Shown here one piece after another: positions 33,117 through 42,975 of a DNA stretch of 64,000 nucleotides; position 1 is the first letter of the stretch; every line of letters starts with the position of its first letter. The stretch comes from Sialis fuliginosa (Eukaryota > Arthropoda > Insecta > Megaloptera > Sialidae). Both the position numbers and the translations under genes were made by a program. The notes under the pieces are model-generated. The model was not told the origin of the DNA, made no database searches, and saw nothing but the letters and a program-made list of their open reading frames with translations. Location of the stretch: positions 34,565,340 through 34,629,339 of the forward strand of contig OY540811.1 of the NCBI GenBank assembly GCA_961205875.1, written 5' to 3'.

Positions 33117-33788
33117 GGGGAACAGCGGCGAATGTGGCGCACCTAGGAATATTATTAAATAACAAATAAAATTGGAAAAAATTGAATTTATTTAGTAGTT
33201 TGAATATTTGCAATATAACGCATAATTTGACAATATTTGTTTTATATTTTTTGTTAATTTATCATAATTGTGAAACGCTAATGTACGTGTGTGAGGCGCA
33301 TTCGATTTTAGTACAGATTTTCATAGGATAAAAATGATCTTAACCAAATTTTGTATGTTTTTGTTTTATTTATGAATTAATAGAAAATTTATTTATTCAT
33401 TTTCTTTTATAATTTAGAACACGTTTGATTATTTTTATAAAAAATGTTAAAAAATATGATAACAAATATCGATTTTTAAATTAATTATTTGACAGTTATG
33501 ACTTATATAACGTTTATATACCAATATTAATCAACAGCGAACATCCCCAAAACTCGAGGGGTGAGGATTTTATTTGTAATTATATAAAAAAAAAATTTTT
33601 AACTAACAAGGGGACAACGCAGCACCCGGGATGAGAATTTCAATGAGCTTGTGGTATGTAAAACTAGAGCAAAAATAAAAAGACACGTGTCCAACAATTT
33701 GATCTCATAGGCCTTAATTACAAAGATAATTAACTTTGAAAATTTGTGTATTCAATATAACCGTGTATTATGTTCGCTCAAAATATAA

Positions 33789-33856
33789 GTGTGTTAGCTA
33801 GCCGCGCGGTCAACGCGCTGGAATCTCGCCTGGAAAACGATGGTTCGAATCTCGGT
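33789..33856 (+). ncRNA. tRNA-like segment, possible SINE head
   Basis: The sequence contains TTAGCTAGCCGCGCGGTC, which fits an A-box with a D-arm (GCGC pairing), and 35 bases later GGTTCGAATCTC, which fits a B-box and T-loop. The acceptor stem does not close well and the anticodon arm is poor, so it is not a functional tRNA. A T-rich tail follows, as in tRNA-derived SINEs. Confidence 0.4.
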
Positions 33857-34110
33857 TTTAAGATTTTAATTTTAATTTACAATTATTTTTTATTTTTTAT
33901 TATTTTTGTGTACACATTACCTCTCCCTCTTGCGTAAAAATTGATAAATTAGACATAAATAAAACATATAGATATTTGTGGTTTCTTTCAAGTTAGTTTT
34001 AATTAAAAATTTTCAATTTATCAATTAAAAACTAATGAGTTGTATCAATAATAAATTAAATTTACTTTAAAACAAAATAATTATAATTGTTATAATAATA
34101 TAATTGTTAG

Positions 34111-34234
34111 TTGTTAAATTCAATAATGTTAATTGACAAATTCAGAGGAGGTGAAATGACCCCTAAAACTGTTTTTTATGATTATTTACCCCTCCCCCCT
34201 CTAATTTGCCAATTTACATTATTGAATTTAACAA
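34111..34234. repeat. Small hairpin element
   Basis: TTGTTAAATTCAATAATGTT and AACATTATTGAATTTAACAA-like arms (about 41 bp each) are separated by about 42 bp containing the GAGGTG...CCCCTCCCCCCTC inner pairing. Probably a foldback MITE. Confidence 0.55.
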
Positions 34235-34759
34235 TATGATAGATGAAAAAAAATGAAAATTATATAAAATGAAGGGGGGGGGCATGGTTGCGCCACTGAT
34301 ATTAAATTATAATATTATAAATAATATTAGTTAAATAACTAAAATTTTGCGTTTAAATTATAACAAACACATCGCTATCAGACTTGCTTGAATGTGCCAA
34401 ATTAGCCACCTATCTATACTTTCATATTTTTTTGGTTTATCAATGATTCAGTATTTTTTAAATAATAAAATCTTGTGGTATTTTAAATTATTAGAAGTTA
34501 CTTATGCCTAAATAAATTCATATTTTGCGATTTATATAATAGAACTTTTTTTTCATTAAATTTTGATTCGTAAATCATAGATGAAAATGTTAAAAACCTT
34601 AATTCTTCAATAAAAAAAAATATAAAAATATGGAATTGCAATTTTTTTCTTCTAAAATCAAATTTTATACCTGAATAAAAACAATTCAATAGTTTTCAAA
34701 TGTATAAACTTTTTAATTAGCATTTTTCTGGGTGCATCGTTTTAGCCAACGTTCCCCTA

Positions 34760-35974
34760 CACACCCGCCACAATTTTTATTGCAAGTCGGTGGACAACTG
34801 CTAATCCATTTCTGCAATGGCGAGTCAGGACCAGGCCGAACGCCGCGCGCGCTCTAATTACAGGATTTACTTCTTATCAACCAAAAGACACCTCACCTCG
34901 ACTCGTCAGACCGCCTCATTTATTCTCTTTTAATTATACCTACTATTTATATTTGGAAAGTTAAACTTTTCCTACTTTATGGGATGGTCAAAATGTTTGT
35001 GTGAATCATTAGATTTTTATCGTGAAAAAGACATATCAGAACTTTAATTTAAATTTTTTATTTATATTTTGAAAATTAAATTTCTGGTTACAGTAGTTTT
35101 TTTTGGTAAGGACCATACAGGTGTCAAAGCAGCATACTACGGTTCTTAACCTTTTATAATAATATCCCTCCCTCCCTACTTTGATTAACAATGTGTCAGT
35201 CTGTCACAGCCTTCTAGGTTAAACGGGTTAGTAGTGAATTGTTTATTAATACATATATATACAGTCGCATATATTCCACTGTTTGAGTACCGTTCAATCA
35301 CTGATATAATATGCGTGCACAACACCCAAATTATGTATTACCAACAAACAAAAATATGAAATCTGTGTGTACGTGGTAAACTAAAATTTCGCCAATGTTT
35401 TTTTATGATATAAAATCATCCGTGGTTGACTTTTGATGTTTTTTCCGACCTCGATTACAACGTCACTTGATTATAATGACATAATAACTGTGGTCCCTAG
35501 AATGTTGCCATAACCAAGTACAACTGTACTATATTATGAAACAAGGATTGTCTTGGCTCAATTGGCTAACAATGAGAAAAATCTGAAAAAAATAGAAATT
35601 TATGTACAATGATACCGAAATCACATGAAAATTTTCAGCACTCACCGCAATAATTTAATTTTTTTTTAGGTAATTCAAAATTAAAATGTAGTAAAAATTA
35701 TTATTTTTATAATGATCTGATGTCAGAGCCGTACTTATGAACAGTCGATGGTTAACTTTTTTCGGTGGTGAATAGTAAAAAAAATCTTACGCATGATAAT
35801 AAATTTTCTTTTTTTATACAAAAATCTTTATAATGGGGCCAAGATTTTTTTCCGCTTCGGCCCTTACTAGTGTTATTACTTACATAGTTATCACAAGTGT
35901 AAGTCAAATTAACATAATCAAATAAATAAATTGAAAACGAACACCAAGACGCAAGCCTCAACTGGCACTTGACA
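34760..35974. other. No gene; one GC-richer patch
   Basis: The stretch 34,770-34,920 is clearly GC-richer than its surroundings (GGCCGAACGCCGCGCGCGCTC). It has no open frame of useful length and no boundary repeats. The rest is AT-rich with no feature. Confidence 0.4.
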
Positions 35975-36610
35975 ATTTTTAGGGTTCCGAAGAAAACTAG
36001 AAACTCTTATAGTTTTGCTCTGTCCGTCCGTCTATATATATTTAATACCGATTAAGATGAAATTTGGTACACGGACGTAGGTTAATAATCCAAACACAGA
36101 AATGATGAGATTTTTGAAAAAAAAATTTTTTTGGACCTCCTCATATACTGAAATGTATATTCAATTTTTTTACACTAATCTCATTTTTTATTTTAACCCT
36201 TCAGTCACGATATATTTGCTTTTCTTGGACGTTGTGAGAGCGTCCCCCTCTTTAATTTCTAAACTATTGATTCAAAAAATCTTGAAAAATTCCAAAATAT
36301 AGCTTTTAATTAGTACTTTCACTGAAAATTATAACGAACATTGTCAACAAACTTTTAAAGTATGCTCACATTTTTTTCACTTACCTTTAGATTACTCCCC
36401 TATCAGGGCATCCCCCCCTTCTAATTTCTAAACTATCGATGCAAAAAATCTGAAAAAATCCAAAATGTAGCTTTTAATTAGTACTTTCAATGAAAATTAT
36501 AACGAACACTGTACAAAAATAGTTTTGAAATAACTATTTTTATAAATTGTAGTGAAAATGATTACGGAACCCTATCATGTGCGTGCCCAACATGCACTTG
36601 GTTGTTTTAT
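35975..36610 (+). repeat. Dispersed repeat of the GGTTCCG type, copy 2 (full)
   Basis: Runs from TTTAGGGTTCCGAAGAAAAC through CTGTCCGTCCGTC and AAGATGAAATTTGGTACACGG to ACGGAACCCTATCATGTGCG and CATGCACTTGGTTG. It carries an internal tandem of two related blocks (about 36,225-36,320 and about 36,408-36,500, each with CCCC, TAATTTCTAAACTAT and TAGCTTTTAATTAGTACTTTCA). Copies also lie at 15,481-16,130 and 52,350-52,618 in the other orientation. Widespread type in insects; not protein-coding. Confidence 0.65.
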
Positions 36611-36894
36611 TTGTTAATATCATAATTGCAATCATTTGATAATATTTTCAAATTAATTACACTATACGAATGTAGTAAATTTAATAAAATGTATAAATTT
36701 GAATAGGATTTGATTAAAAGAAACACGACCGAAGTCGCGGAGAAATTCTATTACCAAAATAAAAAGCACTAGAATAATAAAACAATCTATAGTACCACAA
36801 TTAAATATGATCGTTACGGATTCTCAAGTACTTGCCGTCGATACGCGGCGGTCTGCAATAAAAATAACAGAGCGCTATAACAATCGCCGCAACC
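36611..36894. other. AT-rich spacer
   Basis: No gene or repeat boundary seen. A CGCCGTCGATACGCGGCGG-like GC patch near 36,830-36,855 precedes the tRNA-like segment. Confidence 0.4.
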
Positions 36895-36960
36895 ATAATT
36901 CGAACCCGTGACAAAACCATATCAGCATACTAATTCAGGTCTGGCAAAACGCTGAGCTAA
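36895..36960 (-). ncRNA. tRNA-like segment (minus strand), possible SINE
   Basis: Read on the minus strand: TTAGCTCAGCGTTTTGCC resembles a tRNA A-box region, and ACGGGTTCGAATTA, about 35 bases later, matches a B-box/T-loop. The stems are imperfect, so a working tRNA is unlikely; a tRNA-derived SINE or pseudo-tRNA fits better. It differs in sequence from the one at 33,789. Confidence 0.4.
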
Positions 36961-37109
36961 GGGGGTGGAACGATGACGGCTATAATTTGGACGGTGGATA
37001 GAAAAAAACGGTATTGAAACCCTTCTTGGAAATGCTAGGCTGCTTTTATGTGATATTCAAAAACAAGAGCGACTATTTTTACAAGCTTTTATTTAACTTC
37101 ACTTGTTAG

Positions 37110-37649
37110 CAGTGTTGCCAGTATGAACTCCCTAAAAAGTACGATAGGCTTACCAAAATAGTACGAAATTTGACAAAAAAGTACGGTTTTTAAACTGTTG
37201 TGATTAAAGAACTTTTTTTGTCACATTTTGCCGTCCCCAACCCCTGATACTACAAATGTTAAAATTGTTAGAAATGTATTTGAATTATTATTTTTTATTT
37301 AATTATACTCTTTATTTTATTTTGTGTTAAAATACATCAATTATCAAGTAATTAATAGACGCCCTCCGGAATACTCTTCATGTTTCGTTAAAAAACTGTC
37401 AATACTGAAAAGTAGGTATAGACGAAAAAATTTAAGGTAGCTACGTTTCATTTTTACTTTAATTTTTATTGGTTTGATTCATAATAAACATTTATTTTTT
37501 AATTATTTTTTTACGTAGTGATGTTGAGTAATAGATTGTAAAAATCTTTGTGGGGCAAAAGGTACGGTCAGAGTTGAGGTACGGTTTTGGTACGGTCGGG
37601 TCATGAATAGTACGAAAACCGTACTAAAAAGTACGTTCTGGCAACACTG
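37110..37649 (-). mobile_element. hAT MITE (540 bp), copy 2
   Basis: The same family as 28,431-28,930 but reversed: it starts CAGTGTTGCCAGTATGAAC and ends ACGTTCTGGCAACACTG, flanked by a perfect 8-bp duplication CTTGTTAG (37,102-37,109 and 37,650-37,657). Internal blocks (ATTATCAAGTAATTAATAGACG, AAAATCTTTGTGGGG, GTCGGGTCATGAATAGTACG) match copy 1. It is inserted in another dispersed repeat that reads ACTTCACTTGTTAGTTAGTC when rejoined. Confidence 0.9.
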
Positions 37650-37825
37650 CTTGTTAGTTAGTCAGTATGTAACGACAAGAGTGCGATGAAAATCAACGGG
37701 GCCCGGCTCAATCTATTATTTAAAAAAATATATGTAAATAACAAAATTGAAAATTAAAATATAGAAACCTCATTTGGAAGTGCTTGCTAGCTAGCAAATT
37801 TAATTAACTCATTTATAATACCGGA

Positions 37826-38477
37826 TAGAGCTGGGCGCGGGCCGTGAATCTTTCACGACCGTGACCCGACGTGAGCGTCAGCGATTTTCAAATATTGAAT
37901 CGTGAGCGTGTGTGATCGTGAGTCAAATTAAAACAACCGTGCGTATATTTTGAAGATAATTTTTTTATACACTTATTTGACCTTTTTTAATATCTGAACT
38001 AATAATATACAAATATAGTAATGTTTTAAAACGAATTTTGACACTAAAAAATACAGTATAAAAAATAAACGTGATTTTTAGAAGCACATTCACATGGTCA
38101 GTATTGCCAACTCTATCAGAACACCAAAAAAAGATTTAAAAATGCATTTTAGCTTTATTTTCTTATTGTTTTGTTTGCTATTACTTGTACTAGAATTTTA
38201 GTTTAGAAGAAATAATATGAATATAAAATATACACATAATAAATATTGCACGTAAAAAACATTAATTTTCATCATTTCAAAATTTAATTTATAACAATTA
38301 TGTACATTAAATCGTGTCACGAGCGTGATCGGGTGTGTGAGTAAAAAAATAGGATTCGTGAGCGTGCATGATCGTGAATACTTTTTTTGTAACCGTGAGT
38401 GAGCGGGCATGACTAATAATTATTATCTCGTGAGCGTGCGTGATCGTGAGCAAATATCACTCTTAAGCCCAGCTCTA
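37826..38477. mobile_element. hAT-like element with TAGAGCTGGGC ends
   Basis: Short ends TAGAGCTGGGC and GCCCAGCTCTA (38,477 reads ...AGCTCTA) are flanked by an 8-bp duplication with one mismatch: ATACCGGA (37,818-37,825) and ATACCAGA (38,478-38,485). Both subterminal regions carry repeated CGTGAGCGTG(C/T)GTGATCGTGA units, several copies at about 37,875-37,925 and 38,310-38,455, which may be transposase-binding repeats. Non-autonomous, 652 bp. Confidence 0.75.
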
Positions 38478-38485
38478 ATACCAGA

Positions 38486-39113
38486 CATTAGTCATCAACA
38501 AAAAAGTACTAATGTCCGGTATTATAAACGTGCTGTCTTAAATTCTATAACTAATCCATACATACTATCACAGAATTAACCCCATTTGAAAGTGCTTACA
38601 AATTTGTTAGCTCCTTTATAATACTGGACATAAGACATGTTAATTAAAAGGAGGGGGTTGCTGATTATTGTGACAAGGAGAGGGTTGAAAATATATAATT
38701 ATGTGACGTAAATTATGGACAGTACCTACTCTCTTAAAAAGAATCAGTGAATAGTTAACAAATCAGTGGATCATTGTTGTAAGGGTCCTCAATAAGGCCA
38801 AAAATACTGATTGATCAATGAGAACTGAAATAGACCACTGATTTTTACTGTTACGTTCACTGAAGGAATCAGTGGAATTCTCACTGATTCCCTTGTGTTA
38901 ACTGTTAATAGATAAATGTTTATAAGTTATTTGTGGATAAGGCCAGGGGTCACCAAACTTTTCGAGAAACGGGCCGGATCTTTTTTTAAACATAGGTGGG
39001 GGGGGGGGGGGGGGCGAACGAAAAATATTCTTGTACATTTGCCATTAGCTATGTAAATAGATTATAATATATCGGAATTTATAATCAAAAATATTTACTA
39101 AAATGTAGATATA
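38486..39113. other. No gene; one solitary hAT-like end
   Basis: The stretch 38,486-38,680 belongs to a diverged dispersed repeat (ACCCCATTTGAAAGTGCTT, TAATACTGGACATAAGAC) that also occurs reversed at about 61,145-61,225. CAGGGGTCACCAAACTTTT at 38,944 looks like a hAT terminal repeat, but no matching right end with a duplication was found before the G-run at 38,997-39,015. Confidence 0.45.
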
Positions 39114-39223
39114 CCAGGTGTTCCAGACCACCCGTTCAATATGTTTTACGCCCAAACTATTGAAGATAGAGTTTTATGATAAAAAATTTACTATATATAT
39201 CGAACCTAAAGAATTTCAGGAAC

Positions 39224-39520
39224 ACGACATATCAAAAATGCAAAACTTCAATTGGGGATAATTCAAAAATTTTAAATGGATTGACATATCAGTTAGTACT
39301 TTATCTTAAAAATATATTTAAATTAACATGTTTTGATAAGAAAATTTTTAATTTAAAATTATAATTTTTTTTCTTTTTTTTTAAATAAAATTTGAAAATT
39401 TCTTAACGAAAGTTGTTAATTTAAATATATTTTTTTAAGATAAAATACTAATTGATATGTCATTCCATTTAAAATTTTTGAATTATCCCCAATTGAAATT
39501 TTGCATTTTTGATATGTCGC
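39224..39520. mobile_element. Inner palindrome N5
   Basis: CGACATATCAAAAATGCAAA pairs with TTTGCATTTTTGATATGTCG-like sequence at the other end. Arms of about 100 bp include CAATTGGGGATAATTC / GAATTATCCCCAATTG. It lies inside N3; the 62-codon frame at 39,176-39,364 is a by-product. Confidence 0.6.
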
Positions 39521-39881
39521 GTATGACACTTTAAATTATCCAAATCTCAAATAATCATACATCATTAGAAAGTTCATTATTTCTAATTTCAAAACAAATA
39601 TTAACAATAAAATTTCATTAATATTTAACAAAACTAGAGCACTTTTAGTAAAACCCTAAAATTTGTAAACAAGTCGCATATTTTCTAAACAATTGAATGT
39701 ATGAAAAAATTTTTTTTACAAAAGTTTCTTACCTTTTTATGATCTTTAAAATTATCTTCTTTTGGATATACCGTTCCATTTGATTTTGCTGAGAAACGGG
39801 CATGCACCCCTCAAACTACCCCCCAAGGGGGAGTGTTAGGGGGTTGAAAATATTTTCCTGAAATTCTTTAGGATCGATATA

Positions 39882-40762
39882 AACAGGGTGAGGCATTTAA
39901 AGTGTTACAGTTGATTATCTCAGAACCATCGTATATTTAAAAAAAATGTTTCAACCAAAAAATGTTTGGTTGTAAGGGGGTAATCGAATAGTAATATTAA
40001 TTTGCTATTTTAACGTGGCCTTCAAGGATATTTGAAGGTTAACATCATTTTTTTAAATAGGAACCAATATTTTTTATTTAGTAATCTTATTCTACATCAA
40101 AAAACACGAATCTTTCATTGAAAACTTTTTTTTGAATAACCCAAGCTTTCCTAAATATCTAACAAAATAATTCAAGATTTTGAACTTTCAAGAATTTTTG
40201 ACTCAGAAACCATAAACTTTAAAAAAAGGACAAGATACAAAAAATATTTATTTTGGTCTATTGAAACTTGGGGAATTATTCTAGAATTTTTTTAACATTT
40301 CGTACTTTTTTTTGTTTTTGCTAAAATAAAATAAATAGAAAAAGTTTTTTAAATTTTTTAAATAATTCTCCAAGCTTTATTAGACAAAAATAAATATTTT
40401 GTGTATCCTGTACTTTTTTTCTAAAGTTTGTGGTTTCTGAGTAAAAAATTCTTGAAAGTTCAAAATCTCGAATTATTTTGTTAGATACCTTGGAAAGCTT
40501 GGGTTGTTCAAAAAAAAGTTTTCAATGAAAGATTCGTGTTTTTTGAGGTAGAATAAGATTACTAAATAAAAAATATAAGTCCCTATTTAAAAAAAATGAT
40601 GTTGACCTTCAAATATCCTTGACGGCCACGTTAAAATAGCAAATAAAATATATACTATTCGATTACCCCCTTACAACCAAACATTTTTTGGTGGAAACAT
40701 TTTTTTCAAATATGCGATGGTTCTGAGATAATCAACTGTAACACTTTAAATGCCCCACCCTG
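39882..40762. mobile_element. Palindromic element N4 inserted in the right arm of N3
   Basis: CAGGGTGAGGCATTTAAAGT and ACTTTAAATGCCCCACCCTG are inverted ends. The arms are about 400 bp with few differences (GTTGATTATCTCAGAACCAT / ATGGTTCTGAGATAATCAAC) and meet near 40,320. TA lies at the left junction and TA/TATA at the right. The left arm of N3 shows the uninterrupted site. The ACAGGGTGA end is shared with N1, suggesting a common mobiliser. Confidence 0.75.
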
Positions 40763-40849
40763 TATAGTAAATTTTTTATCATAAAACTCTATCTTCAATA
40801 GTTTGGTCGTATAACATAATGGACGGGTGGTCTGGAACACCCGGTATAA

Positions 40850-41114
40850 TGAATTATAATAATAAAGATAAATTTGGAATTAGTATATTTAAATTATATC
40901 AGGTTTGTATTAAGGAAAATTTACAATTGAAATTATTTTATGCAAAAATATATGAAATTATAAAGTCAAATTTAAGGTAATTGTAATGTTTTCGTTAATA
41001 GTATAATGTACAAAAAAATATTGAACAATTAAGACAGATCCGTATTAAGGGAGAAATTTTAATATTATTTTCAAAAAACTCTGTACTATGATAAATAAAT
41101 AGAAGAAAGTTGTT
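40850..41114. other. No gene seen
   Basis: AT-rich spacer with fragments (GATCCGTATTAAGG at about 41,038) that resemble the unit of the tandem array at 42,200-42,975. Confidence 0.4.
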
Positions 41115-41337
41115 ACATTGACTATATTACTGGAAAAACGGAGAAACTGTGGTTTCTAGTCACGTAAACTAAAATATACACCTTAACCACAATAAAACAA
41201 TGTCACTCGACACGTGTTTCAGTCTGGAACTGTTAGGCTCCTGATGAGGACTTCTTGTGAAGTCGAAACACGTGTCGAGTGACATTGTTTTATTGTGGTG
41301 AAGGTGTATATTTTAGTTTAAGTGACATTGACTATAT
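41115..41337. mobile_element. Short hairpin insertion with 13-bp target duplication
   Basis: The inserted 197 bp (41,128-41,324) are bounded by ACATTGACTATAT direct repeats (41,115-41,127 and 41,325-41,337); with three more bases the match is 15 of 16. Within it, 41,159-41,220 and 41,266-41,326 are nearly perfect 61-bp inverted arms (AAACTAAAATATACACCTT, CACAATAAAACAATGTCACT, CGACACGTGTTT). The 45-base loop plus right arm hold the hammerhead-like core. The long target duplication is unlike the 2-bp and 8-bp ones elsewhere here and would suit retrotransposition. Penelope-like elements are known to carry hammerhead motifs. Confidence 0.7.
41231..41280 (+). ncRNA. Hammerhead ribozyme-like motif, type I with minimal stem III
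   Basis: CTGATGA at 41,241-41,247 is followed by a stem-loop (GACTTC, loop TTGT, GAAGTC, 41,249-41,264) and then GAAA (41,265-41,268). A tiny stem III (A68-T75, C69-G74 around ACGT) leads to the cleavage triplet GTC at 41,274-41,276. Stem I pairs GCTC (41,237-41,240) with GAGT (41,277-41,280), the last pair being a wobble. All invariant core bases are present. One extra G (41,248) sits between the core and stem II, or forms a bulge one step in, and this could weaken cleavage. Activity is not shown by sequence alone. Confidence 0.6.
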
Positions 41338-42200
41338 ATTTCAACAAATTATAATATTGAAGAAAATTAAGGCAGGCCTGTATTAATGAAAATTTATAAA
41401 TAATATTTTATATTAAAAACATACAAAAATGTAAAGATGTATATGTAATATCGCAATAATAGAGCATATGCCAAAATTATTTTTAGCAGAAAACAAAAGT
41501 TTTTTTGTTGTAATTAGAAAATAACAAGGTGTTCAAAATATGTCAATTTTCTTATAAAAATGGTCATAATTTCTAAACCGTTCAGTATAATCCCACACAT
41601 GCTTATATCAAAATATCCAAAAAATAAATGCTTTAAGATTATGAATCAAAAAAATATACATTGTATTTAAAAAAACATAACTTTGATTTGTAACGCACTT
41701 ATGGGGCAACCTATATAAATGTAACTATTTTTAAAATATGCGGCTTGTCTAACCTGACAACTTTTGTATTTAAAGTTTTCTTCCATTTGTTATATAAATT
41801 AAATATTGAACTTTGACACAGTCTTGGGACACCCGTATAGGTATACAAAATCATAAATATCACGGATCAAATGAAACTAATTACAATCCTCTTTTTTAAA
41901 TTTTTATTAATTATAAAAAATCGTAATTATCTCGGCTCCTATGCGAGATAGGGGGTTGTTTTTCCCCTAGAACTCTCTATCCCGAAGTATTTTTTCCGCC
42001 AGATCGAATGAAACTAATTACAACCCTCCATACGTGACGGGATGAAAACAAAAGTTTTTATTTTAATTCATTAGGTACCTATAAAAAATCGTAAATAGGT
42101 ATCTCGGATCTTAGTTAATAATTGCATAAAACCCCTATCTACCCCACCGTTAAGGGTTGAATGTCAGAATTTTAATTGAATATTATATATTTGATTCATT
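41338..42200. other. No gene; repeat fragments
   Basis: The stretch 41,900-42,060 (CTCGGCTCCTATGCGAGATA, CCCGAAGTATTTTTTCC, GATCGAATGAAACTAATTAC) is a diverged relative of the cassette found three times at 57,545-58,945. The rest is AT-rich without features. Confidence 0.45.
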
Positions 42201-42975
42201 TAGATCAATATCATCTTTCTTTTGTTAACATTTTCATTTTTATACATTTTTTGAGAAAAAAATAATTATAAATTCTCCTTAATACGTGCCCGACTTAAAT
42301 ATTCATATACTTTTGTGGTTTAGTAACATGAAATTACTTAATCTTTTCATTTTTATAGAATTTTTATCGGAAAATTTTCTTATTATAAATTCCGCTTATA
42401 TACATTTTCGTATTAACTACCATAACTTATTGCTAAATTGTTTCGTTTTATACAGTTTTTATTGGAAAAAATTAATTATAAATTCTATTTAATACGTGCC
42501 TGGCTTAAATATTCAATATAAATTATTAGTTGTGTGTAGTATTGATATAACAACTTCCATTGGTTAACATTTTCATTTTTAAATAAATTTTATGAGAAAA
42601 TACTAATTGTAAATTCTTCTTAATACATTCCTGACATAAATATTCATATACATTTTTTGTTTAGTTACATCAAAGTCATAACTACAATTACTTAATATTT
42701 TTTGATTTTTATAGAACTTTTATCGGAAAATTTTCTAATTATAAACCCTTCTTTATACGTGCCTGACTAAAATATTCGTATAAACATTTTCGGTTTAACT
42801 ACATCAATGTCATTACTGTCATTGTTTAATGGTTTTATTTTTATACAGTTTTTATTGGAAAATATTAATTATCAATTCTTCTTAATACGTACCTGGCTTA
42901 AATATTCAATAACATTATTGGTTTTATTACATCGATATCAAAAGTTCCATTGCTTACTATTTAATTACTTAATAT
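42200..42975 (+). repeat. Tandem repeat, unit about 131 bp, five or more copies
   Basis: The block CTTAATACGTGCCTGACTTA, preceded by TTATCGGAAAATTTTC and AATTATAAATTCTTC and followed by TTAAATATTCATATAC, recurs at about 42,282, 42,490, 42,621, 42,751 and 42,882. The last spacings are 130-131 bp and the first (208 bp) contains a degenerate unit. Copies are diverged by roughly one base in seven by eye. Small open frames (68 and 73 codons) reflect the unit and are not coding. A single relative lies at 13,672-13,740. Confidence 0.7.

Larger units (their letters stand above)
33117..34757. mobile_element. DNA transposon remnant with GGGGAAC ends
   Basis: The left end GGGGAACAGCGGCGAATGTG (33,117) and right end ...AACGTTCCCC (34,757) are imperfect inverted repeats that continue inward to GCGCACC / GGTGCATC. 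TA flanks both sides (33,115-33,116 and 34,758-34,759). It is 1,641 bp long. It contains a tRNA-like segment and a small hairpin, probably later insertions. No transposase motif is recognisable; the superfamily is uncertain (TA suggests Tc1/mariner). Confidence 0.5.
39114..40844. mobile_element. Inverted-repeat element N3, host of two further palindromes
   Basis: The ends CCAGGTGTTCCAGACCACCC and GGGTGGTCTGGAACACCCGG are inverted, with TA at 39,112-39,113 and 40,845-40,846. The arms continue inward as AAACTATTGAAGATAGAG / CTCTATCTTCAATAGTTT. Beyond the N4 insertion they resume as CCTAAAGAATTTCAGGA / TCCTGAAATTCTTTAGG (39,204-39,220 and about 39,857-39,873). No protein. Confidence 0.7.

Noticed and set aside
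38944..39015. Solitary hAT-like end CAGGGGTCACCAAACTTTT next to a long G-run.
   Set aside because: No matching right end or 8-bp duplication could be found, so no element is called.
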